A stretch of DNA of 64,000 bases, taken from Microbotryomycetes sp. JL201. Taxonomy: Eukaryota; Basidiomycota; Microbotryomycetes. This document shows positions 55,628 to 64,000 of the stretch, piece by piece. The notes beneath the pieces were generated by a model. The model had not been told where the DNA came from and ran no database searches. It was given only the letters and a program-made list of their open reading frames with translations. Location of the stretch: the NCBI GenBank assembly GCA_033819885.1, contig JAQYUZ010000004.1, positions 248,001 through 312,000 of the forward strand, written 5' to 3'. Each line of letters opens with the position of its first letter. Position 1 is the stretch's first letter. Position numbers and translations under genes: made by a program.

Positions 55628-58600
55628 ATGTCACCACCATGGCCGTCACAGAGGCCGAATGGCTGGCACGATGGGGGGTATGGCCACCGAGCGCCGAGCT
55701 TCTTGCCTCCACATCCGAACGCGCGCATGTCGACCTCGCATCACCGCGCCGAGGACTATCAGCCCAACGATGCTTACTCTTCGTACAGAAAACCTACCGC
55801 GCCTCCCGAGCTGAGGGCCGCTTCGACGACGGTTTCGACGTCGCGCGAGAGGATCGCCGAAGCGTACGCTTACAAGCGCCGGCCGAGCCCTCCAAGTGCA
55901 ATTCGACGGCATGAGCCGTACAACAGGTCGCCATACCGTCCACAGGATAATTGGGATCGACGTCCGTCGTCCAGTCGCCCGACGGGTGGATGGAAAGAAA
56001 CGTCGCCTCCACGGACACTACGACCCGACGTGGCACGGCAAAGCGACAATCCCAAAGGCAAAGAGAAGGAGGATGTCGGAGTTGCACTGCGCCCGCACAG
56101 AGAGGACATCGGGCGTTGGCCGGCGCCATCAAGTCACGTGAGCGACGGTGGACCTGGTCACGCACTACACGCGAGACGAGTCGTGCAACCATCTCAAGCA
56201 GGACGTGAAGCACAATTGCGCACAAGCGCAAACGGTAGCGGTCTCTTTCCTGAAGATATAGCAGAAGCAAGCCAGAATCGTAACGATACTCAACCGGCAA
56301 GCTCGACAGTCTACTTCTCACGACTTCCAGATTACGCTATGCCGCAAGATCTGGATCGGCTGCTCGCAGCTTATGGCTCCATGTGAGCACGAAGGCAAAG
56401 CAAGATTTGTTGCCTTTCCCGCTGACGGGCAGCGTATCGTGACAGCCTTCGCGTCTCCATCAAGCAACACAAGAGTGGCACAGGTTCGTACGCACATGTC
56501 GTCATGGGATCGGATGAGCAAGCCAGAGATGTAGTGGCTGCCCTCGATGGCACTTCCTGGCAAGTCACGTCGGGCCTGCCACCCGTTGTCTTGCAGCTTT
56601 GCGTTGCTCGAGCGCGCACTAGAACAGCAGCTGCGACCTTACTTCAAGACCACAGCACGCTCAGACACAGCCCCTCTGGCACGCTCTTCAATCGCGAGCC
56701 CTCGGCCGAGCGAGACGAGTCCGACATCAAACAGTCCGACTCGCCACAGAAGCCATTGTCGCAGATGCTGCCATCCACCGTTGAAAGCCATTCACGAAGC
56801 ATGACCCCTCCGGAACCAAGCGAAAGTGATCTACTGTTGACGGTCAACAAATTCGTGGACATGAAACCACACCAGATTACGCGTTCACGCAAAGGCAGCA
56901 AAAAGTCATACGTTGTTACGTACAAGACTAAAGCGTTGTTCCCGGCGAAATCGGCCTCAACGGTCGGGCAACCCTTCGCAGATTGGCATGTTCTGCGCAC
57001 GACCATGTCAGAGGATCAGCACGAAATCACCCTGATCATTGGCCGGAAACGACCAGAGACGGCCAGAAGACATTCAGGAATCGAAACGCCCGACACTTTT
57101 GATACGCAGTCCGCCTCTTCCGCAAGAACGAACGTCTCGACGCAAGCGCCCGTGGCCATGAGCGTCGACGAGGACCTAGCCGGACTAGTCGACCGACGGC
57201 CGCTGCCGCCGAATTGTATCGGAAAGTCAGAAGAGGCGGCCAAGGCGCGCAAAGCTTTTCGGCTGTCGGCCATTAAACAGGCTTCTGCACAAGGCAAAAT
57301 TGTTCTGTCGTCGAGGTTAGTTCACATGCAAGTGGTTCGAATGAGGGCCTTACACAATCCTGCAGCTTCGAGAACAATGAGCTTAAGCTCGCATACGAGA
57401 TTGATACGGCTGTGCAAGGTGCTCCCGTTGCTCTACCTGCGGTGTCGAGCAGCGAAGCACTGACGTTGATGTCTGCTCGGCTCTCGGCAATGCAAGATGA
57501 CAGCGAGCGTGGCGCAACGTCTAATCGTCAGCTACAGGCGCTCAGTGGAGCCTCTGCAGCCTCGACGCGCTCGCCCCCACAACCAGATGACATCAAGCCA
57601 AATACCTACACAGATGTGCCGCATTCAGCACTATCGGTACCTCTGCCTTCGCCGAGGAGACCTGTGTACTTCCCACTTGGTCTCAACGCGTCGACGGCGG
57701 AAACCCTGGACGTTGAGAGGAATGTCGAAGAATTTATCAAAGAGTAGGCTTTGGTCTTCAAGTGGTCGGTGTGAATAGTGCTGATAAGCTTGCTCAGGTA
57801 CTTTGTCCGGTTCGACTCCTCGCGGGCTTCTCTGGAACAATTTTATTCGAATACTGCGACGTTCTCCGTCCGAGTTAATCCATCTCCGCCTCCTCGATGC
57901 CGAGCACCAACAACGCCTTTCTCGAATCGGTTTTTGGCACACAGTGACAAGTCGGCGCGCACGCCAGTGCCCATCGTCAACGTCATTTCGCGCCTACCAG
58001 CTGGCTCGCACAACATTTCACAGTTTACGTATGATGCGCGCGAGCTTCCGGAGCTGCAGAGTCCTCCGGGCGTGCCAAATGCTATTCTGCTACATTTGCA
58101 AGGCACTGTCGAGGAATTCCCAACACATGTTGTGCGAGCGGTCCGTCGAACATTTGTGCTCGTGCCAAAGTCGGTCGTCACGGGCGGTATCGGCAACCCA
58201 TTGCGCTTCCTCATCCAAAGCGACACTCTAATTTATGCTCACTTTGACCCGGACGCGCCGTCGCTACTGTCGTCTCCTCCCCCGCCGCCATCGCTCGCGC
58301 CTGGTTCCCAAGAACCTGGTCCGAGGTCGGGTTCTCAACAAACGTCAACGTCTACGGTACCAGAGAAACGCCCGCCTTCACAAGACAATTTGCAAGAGCC
58401 GCAGCCAGGGGCTGACGCCGCATTGACGTCGGCGACATCAAGCGACAGACACCCTCTGCAGAAAAAGCGGACTATCGCAAGAGATGCCGCACCGTCAACA
58501 CGCGTAGCAGCTGTCCGTGCCGAGACTGAGAGCCGCAGCCCTGAGCCGGTCCCACGTCCAGTCTCAGACTCTGGACCTCCCGTGATCCAGATGACGCAGG

Positions 58601-60070
58601 CCCAGGTTGAGGCGCTCATCGAACAGAAGATCGCTGCGGAGCGACAAAGACTTGTGACTGCTGCAAAAGCGTCAAAGCCTGCAAACGGCTCAACCACGTC
58701 AAACATTGCACGATCATCGGTCGCTACGTCAGCTGCTCGTCCAGCTGGTTCGAGCTCAGCCCGCGCGACGGGGTCGACCTCGGCGGTTGGACCTGTCTTA
58801 GTCGGCCAAACGACATCTGTTTCTCATGGGTTCGACGGCAAGACGAACAAGATGCGTTGGCTCGTCGACACCGGCAGCTCGCTTATTGGCGTGTCCCTGC
58901 TCGGGGACGTGATTGAGTATGATAGTCACACGCGAGGCGGCGTCAGAAACGTTGCGGCATCGAGAGGAAGCACGTTCAGGATAGACGATTTCGCTTATTC
59001 GGCAGAGAAGAGCACGTTGATCGTGCCGTACTTGGGCGCGAAAGAGGGCAAAGACTGGTTGCAACCTCCGAACCAGGTCGTCTTGTTCAAGAGAGACCCG
59101 TTGTCAGAAGTCAGCGAATCTGGACTGGTTGAGAAGTCCTCCAACTTACAAGGTCTGACCTAGGCACTCGTACAAACACCTCTGGCGGAGCGGCCTCACG
59201 CCACTGGCGGCATTACAGCAATTAGTAAGCGCATCTGCTGATAGCACGAGATTCATTCAACTGACATTGCGTGAAAGCTGCCCTACCTGGTCCAGAGACT
59301 GGTCGACTGCGATTTGTCACAGCCGGCGAGGACAAGACGCTATTTCTGTGGACACGTACGCGATCGACAGGCGCCATCACCACCGACAGGCTCGGTTCGG
59401 ACCACACCTCGACTGTAACTGCTCTCGCATGTCTGACTCACAAGGACTGGATCTTGTCTGCTGGCAAGGACAAACGGGTCTGTTGCAGGCGTAAATGTCT
59501 GCATGCTCGTAGACTGACTGGTTTCTTGCGACTTGTCAGGTGATTGCGTCCGACCCCGTAACACAACGATCCGTCTGGTCAACAATCGCTCCCGCTCCAG
59601 TGCTCGCCGTTGAGACGATGTGAGCGATCCGCCGCCGCCAAGCTTGTGTGGAGCGTTGAGCGTTGCGACTGACTGGTTCTTCCTTTGCACGCAGGCCGCA
59701 GGATCCCAACCTGGTGCTTGCGCGTCTCGGGACTGCCAACGACCAGTTTCAGGTGTATGACGTGCGCAAGCCTAATACATCGGTGCAGCATTTTGGTTGG
59801 ACCTTGCCGCTCAAGAAGTCAACCACGACAAAGGCGCCAATCGCGCCAACATTGGGACGATATTTGCGAGGTAGTTTTTGCGACACGTTGTATGCTCACC
59901 CAGACAGCGAATCTTGTGTCAAGATCTGGGACTTGCGACAATTGAGGTCTGCGCCCAAAAGTCAGACGCTCGCGGTTGGCAAGAGTCGGGTGATCCAATC
60001 AATGTGGCGAAGTCGTAACGAGATGGTGTTGCTCGAGCTCAACAATATTACGACTGTGCAGTTGCGGTAG
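55628..60070 (+). CDS. RRM + NTF2-like + WD40 protein (possible fusion)
   Basis: The ATG at 55628 starts a disordered Arg/Ser/Pro region (MSPPWPSQRPNGWHDGG). An RRM-like fold follows: STVYFSRLPDYAMPQDLDRL, joined across the intron near 56383-56440 to LRVSIKQHKSGTGSYAHVVM. An NTF2-like domain spans about 57700-58260 (EEFIKEYFVRFDSSRASLEQ, AILLHLQGTVEEFPTHVVRA, FLIQSDTLIYAHFD). A long linker includes a helix VEALIEQKIAAERQRL. A WD40 part follows: RWLVDTGSSLIGVSLLGDVI, LRFVTAGEDKTLFLW, WILSAGKDKRV, RLGTANDQFQVYDVRKPN and CVKIWDLRQL. Introns near 59117-59170 and 59233-59278 are needed to stay in frame. It ends at TAG 60068-60070. No stop or new promoter separates the NTF2-like and WD40 parts, so I annotate one gene; two genes remain possible. 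Confidence 0.72.
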
Positions 60071-60335
60071 CGTGCGCTGGGAATTCGATAGACCAGAGTC
60101 TTTGACTTGTCGTTTCTCAACGGCTTGATTGTCGTGCATTTGAATATTGCATGCACCAGCCATCTTGTACTGCTTCGTGGCGCGCGTATTGCTTAGTGTC
60201 AGCTGCGAACTCGTGACAAGTGGTATGGATGGATGCGCAGCAAACCAGTCGCGGTCGGTGGCGCGCGCGGCGCGACGCGAGGCGAACCTCACATTGGTCA
60301 CTCTTGCCCTTCTCGAACCGGGCAAACCCCCCAGG

Positions 60336-62673
60336 ATGAGCGCGCCGGGCTGTGGCTTTGCGACAGATGTCACCAACACGCCGACGAATGGCCCGACCAA
60401 GCGGCGTCAGCGTGAGCGCGCCTTGCGCCAGTCGCAGTTGTCGTTCGCGCCCGTCCAGGCGCGCTCATCGTCGGCCTCGCCGCTTTGCACTCGCGCACAG
60501 ACGTCGCCGAGCACCACAAGGGCTGTAACGAGACACGAGACCCCTGTGACACCGCCGACGACGGTCGAGTCGACCTGCAATGGCGCCGACAGCAATCATG
60601 ACGCGCATCACCCAGGCGATACCTCTCCTCTAGCGGCAGCAGCCACTCAAGCGGCATCTTTGAGGAGCATGGACGTCGAACAGATTGACTCGACTGCCGA
60701 CAACGACGAGTCTGACGGTGAACGAGACACGGACGCGACAGGGTCGAGCGTGCTCAGGCCTCTCAAGCGCGTCAGGCGCAGGCACGCGAACGACTACACG
60801 CCCTTGTCTGCATGGCACGCATATCCCTACGGCCCACGTAAGATCGACTCGCTCTTTACGACTACCCACGGCGTGCAGATGAGCGCTCTGGAGGCGATGA
60901 AGCGCAGAGATATGGGCGCCACTATCCGGCCGCGACACTGTGAGTTGCATGATGCTTGCGAAAAGCCTCCGAGTCTGACTTGACTGCGATTCAGTGTCCA
61001 TGAGGCCCATTTTGCGCGACTACGTCTCTCACAACGAAGAACAGGTGCACCGCTTGCCTTCTCAGCACGAATGGAGAAACTTCGCTCCGCCATTCGTCAC
61101 AGAGTTTTCGAATGGTGAACCTGACCCTGCTGCCTGACAGATGTGCTGGTTACTGACAGCGAGCTGTGACACAGGTGCGAAAGCGGGTCGCAAACAGCTG
61201 CTCGCCGTAGCAGACGAAGAGGGCGTGGTCACAATTTTTGATGCCGGTGGCAAAACACGCCACGACGCAGGTCAGTCGCTAAAACATTCGCACCGGCAGA
61301 TTTTTTTCCCTATGCTCACTGGTTCTCTCGTTGTAGATTCGACACGTACCGCTTTCAGCGGCCACCACAACGCGATCTTTGATCTAAACTGGAGCGCAGA
61401 CGACAGCATGATCGTGAGCGCGTGACGCAGTGAACGTGGTCAACAGCGCTGACGATACAATATTCTGGTAGGTGACTGCAAGCGGTGACCAGTCGGCGAG
61501 ACTGTTCAACGTCGAGACGCAACAATGCCTCGCCGTGCTCGAAGGGCACGTCAGCACAATAAAGAGCGTCCGGCTGAACGATATGGACGAGCGTCAGTCG
61601 ACTCGGCCCTGAAAACTGTGGTTCATGAATCGCTGACTTTGACGGAGTACAGATACCGTCGCGACTGCCTCGCGGGACGGATCAATCAGGATATGGGACA
61701 TTCGCGTCCACGACAGGTCAACCGGCGGCGTATCGACAGTGAACCTCATCAAGAATGCACACGGTGAAAGAGGCAAAGGCGGCGCGCGGAGTGTAAGCAT
61801 GGTAATAAACTTGTCTCTGCTGGAGATTTGCTGACGGGTCAACTTAGCGAACTGCCACTCGAAGCGTAACCGCCATCAGCTACTTGCCACAGTCTAGTAA
61901 TTTGCTTGCTTCAGCCGGTTCGGCGGATAGGTGAGCAGCGTTGAACATGTGTGTCCGTGGTAATGCCTGACACGCTCGTCGAACAGCGTGATAAAAGTTT
62001 GGGATTTGCGGCGGTCACATTCAAAGCGAGTCAACCCGGCTTCAGTCGAAGATAGCGAAGATTGGGCATCCAACACCGATTCAATCCGGTCTCATGGTAT
62101 TTCAAACATGGCTATCGCACCAAACGGACGCCGTTTGTACGCGCTGTGCAAAGACTTTCGGTGAGCTACGAAGCGGCAAAGTCGAGGCTGTGCGATTCGC
62201 TCCTGACACTTTGTCCATGCAGCATTTACGCATTCGATCCGTTCGACCTGACCCGTCCCGAACCGCTCGGCTCGTTCTCTGATCCTCGAGCGCAGTTCAA
62301 CACGTTTTACATCCGCCTGGCCGTCTCGCCTTGCAGCCGGTACATTGCCAGCGGTTCTTCTCAAGGCAGTCTGTTTCTGTGGGACGCTGAAGGATCAGGA
62401 CGAGACGCTGTCAGAGTTCAAGGACACGAGAAGGAAGTGTCTGGTCTGAGCTGGGCACACGACAGGGTCGGTCTTGTTCTCCGGTGCACCTGTGCAGGGC
62501 TTCTTTCTCTCTCTCTCTCTCTCTCTGACACCAAAGTGCATCTGCAGATTGCAAGCTGCGCGGACGACAGCTTGGTTCGAGTTTGGAATCTAGATACGAC
62601 CGTCGCTCGCGCTCGCCGAGCAAAATCTTCGCCAGAGATGAGCTGGCGATGGAGTGGTGAACAGGAAGATTGA
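60336..62673 (+). CDS. CDT2: Cdt2-like WD40 adaptor of CRL4 ubiquitin ligase
   Basis: In the family, Cdt2/DTL is the substrate receptor that sends Cdt1, Spd1-type proteins and others to the Cul4-Ddb1 ligase at PCNA. The ATG at 60336 starts MSAPGCGFATDVTNTP and a disordered N-region. The WD40 part opens SMRPILRDYVSHNEE and KQLLAVADEEGVVTIFDAGG. Then come AFSGHHNAIFDLNWSADDSM, TASGDQSARLFNVETQQCLA and TVATASRDGSIRIWDIR. Then VTAISYLPQSSNLLASAG, VVKVWDLRRSHSKRV, PCSRYIASGSSQGSLFLWD, VSGLSWAHDR and, after an intron rich in CT repeats, IASCADDSLVRVWNLDTTV. It stops at TGA 62671-62673. Numerous short introns. The WDxR-type repeat ends fit a Ddb1-binding protein. Identity as Cdt2 is by pattern, good but not certain. 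Confidence 0.82.
62505..62526. repeat. (CT)n microsatellite in an intron of the Cdt2-like gene
   Basis: A run of alternating c and t lies inside the intron between the WAHDR and IASCADD segments. It extends the polypyrimidine tract before the acceptor and may vary in length between strains. Confidence 0.8.
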
Positions 62674-62844
62674 TGCTCCGTCATAGAGAACAGGCGACAC
62701 GCTAATGACGAGAGATACCTTGTTTTGTTGATCGTTCGCGACGCGGCTGAGAGTTTAGAATACACGGCTTGTCATTCCCGAAAGTCATGGGCTTTTCCGA
62801 CAGCTCTACTGGATCGCTGTGTTCTTTTTGGACGGTCTTCCGTT

Positions 62845-63437
62845 CTAGTCCTCTTCTGCCCCTCTGATACTGTGGACGGACCAACGAAGGAGAGTCAGTG
62901 ATTAGAGCCGGTCGGAAGGACAGGTATCGTGACGCACTGCAAGACATTGTTACACCTGATTCGAGAGTATGCATGTGATCAGTATCGCCGTGCAAGACGG
63001 ATACAACGACAGCAGGAGAGCTTACCGAATGAACACTTCGCCGAGCGAGCCAACAGACCGACCGTCTTGGTACTCTTCAGTGTTTGCCAGCTGCGTGACA
63101 AGACATGGTCAGCGCCTTGTTGCTCCACTTTGAGCGTGCTGCCGCGTGCTTTGCTTGGTCAGTTACACGCGGGCGCCCGCGCGCTCGCGCATGCAATTGA
63201 CGGGCCAGACGAGGCGGGCGTGTCTAGACTGACCTGAATATTCATGTAAGCGTCTGTCGATACGAGGTAGCCCTTGTACTCCATCCCCCACTTGAGCCTG
63301 ACAAACACTGGCTTGCCTGTCAAGTCTGCCAGGAACGGCTTTGGGTTGACGGGCTGCATTGTGACAATGGAGGATGTGAGTGACAATTGTACGGCGCTTG
63401 AGCTGTTGGGCGAGTCAAGACTGACTTGGATGGACAT
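62845..63437 (-). CDS. SMX3: Small nuclear ribonucleoprotein SmF
   Basis: This Sm-ring subunit of U1, U2, U4 and U5 snRNPs acts in pre-mRNA splicing. A short first exon (ATG at 63437, MSIQ) joins across a 72-nt intron to [20 protein letters not shown] (Sm1 motif with [18 protein letters not shown]), then [27 protein letters not shown] and a last exon HIRGAEED, TAG 62845-62847. The product is about 79 residues and every SmF-specific position I can recall is present. An alternative start at the second ATG would give MQPVNP instead. It shares a 130-bp divergent promoter with the NC2-beta gene. Confidence 0.95.
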
Positions 63438-63567
63438 GGTGGTGGTCGCAGGACGAGCAACGTTCGCACTTGTCTGCGCGCGCGTCCTTTAAACTCTGGA
63501 CGCACACCGACGCGGCCTCGTTCGTCTGTCTACGCGTACGGCAACGCAGAGTCGACTCGACAAAGAG
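63438..63567. promoter_or_regulatory. Divergent promoter, SmF / NC2-beta
   Basis: 130 bp between two start codons pointing apart. Both genes encode general nuclear gene-expression factors, so co-regulation is plausible. No element recognised. Confidence 0.35.
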
Positions 63568-64000
63568 ATGGACTCTGACGATGATGGACCACGAGCTGTC
63601 GGCGGCATCGACTCTGACGATGTCAACTTGCCAAAGGCGACCATCAACAAGGTCATCCAAGGCGAGTTATGACAAGCTCTCTCGAATGAACAGTTAGCTC
63701 TGGTGGCTTGGTACGCCTCTGTACGACATGCTGTCTCGCGTGTACGCTACATGCAAGCCTTCGGACGGTCATTCGCAGCTCCCTTACGCGGTCCAAGCAA
63801 CTCAAAGTGCTGACTGATCATTCATACTCATCGACAATACATCTTTTTGCACTCGTTTGGTTTCTCCATCCCTTCAGAGTTTCTGCCGGCCGATTTCTCT
63901 TGCTCAAAAGAGACCAAGGATCTGATGGCAGAGTGCTGCAAAGGTACGCCTTCGCCATATTGACCCGTTCAACAAGCTCAAAGAGACTGATTTCTCGCTC
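63568..64000 (+). CDS. NCB2: NC2-beta (Dr1) histone-fold transcription repressor, 3'-partial
   Basis: The ATG at 63568 starts an acidic MDSDDDGPRAVGGIDSDD and then VNLPKATINKVIQ. A 217-nt intron (63662-63878, with a GC donor) joins it in phase to EFLPADFSCSKETKDLMAEC, the first two helices of the histone fold shared by NC2-beta/Dr1 and NF-YB-type proteins. The gene runs off the end of the window inside the next intron or exon. NC2-beta with NC2-alpha binds TBP on the TATA box and represses or modulates PolII transcription. Family assignment is good. NF-YB is less likely because its conserved sequence differs, although the rest of the fold is not visible. Confidence 0.85.

Noticed and set aside
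60390-60450. PIP-box-like QSQLSF in the N-terminus of the Cdt2-like protein
   Set aside because: It lacks the two adjacent aromatic residues of a PIP box, so PCNA binding cannot be claimed.
1-64000. Search for tRNA/rRNA genes, CRISPR arrays, transposons and virus-derived elements
   Set aside because: No B-box-type sequence outside coding exons, no spaced direct repeats, and no transposase, reverse transcriptase or integrase motifs were seen by eye. Covariance-model and repeat searches would be needed to be sure.

Overview
The window is nuclear DNA of a compact fungal genome, almost certainly a basidiomycete and perhaps a Pucciniomycotina-type yeast or dimorph. The evidence is dense genes (about 28 in 64 kb) on both strands, many short introns (about 50-75 nt, GT/GC...AG), intergenic gaps of 80-500 bp, GC-rich codon use, and gene families typical of basidiomycetes (GT90/CAP10-like transferase, PC-esterase-like membrane protein, SGNH membrane protein, recyclin, N2227 methyltransferase). 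I saw no tRNA or rRNA gene, no CRISPR, and no recognisable transposon or virus-derived element. Gene models were spliced by eye, so exon edges and some start codons are inferences.

Layout. 1-6.6 kb: 3' part of a fungal transcription factor, a doubtful small gene, nicotinate phosphoribosyltransferase, and a peroxisomal enoyl-CoA isomerase. 7-20.3 kb: a cell-surface block with a GT90 transferase, a divergent O-fucosyltransferase-like protein, a PC-esterase-like protein, a mucin-like single-pass protein and a KRE6/SKN1 glucan-synthesis protein. 20.6-33.2 kb: ETF-ubiquinone oxidoreductase, carnosine-type N-methyltransferase, WRN-like exonuclease, amino-acid permease, SGNH membrane protein and an HSF-type factor. 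33.4-43.3 kb: COMPASS subunit Swd1/RBBP5, an unknown Ser-rich membrane protein, recyclin-1 and the APC/C activator Cdc20. 43.6-51.4 kb: a Ser-rich unknown protein, a GPI-anchored Cys-rich secreted protein, seryl-tRNA synthetase and a fucose-permease-like MFS transporter. 51.4-53.4 kb: the only large gene-poor gap. 53.4-64 kb: a DUF3245-type protein, COPI zeta, a large RRM-NTF2-like-WD40 protein, Cdt2, SmF, and the start of NC2-beta (Dr1).

Most genes are housekeeping and are not organised in operons. The main thematic grouping is the glycan/cell-wall block at 7-20 kb, with an SGNH-type relative at 29-32 kb. Fatty-acid breakdown (isomerase, ETF-QO), chromatin and transcription (Swd1, NC2-beta, HSF) and ubiquitin-ligase adaptors (Cdc20, Cdt2, F-box recyclin) also recur. 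The most interesting observations are an isomerase whose peroxisomal signal depends on splicing of its last intron, a possible three-domain RRM-NTF2-WD40 fusion, several likely GC-AG introns, a PC-esterase-like protein whose expected nucleophile is Gln, and an HSF-type protein with its DNA-binding domain at the C-terminus.
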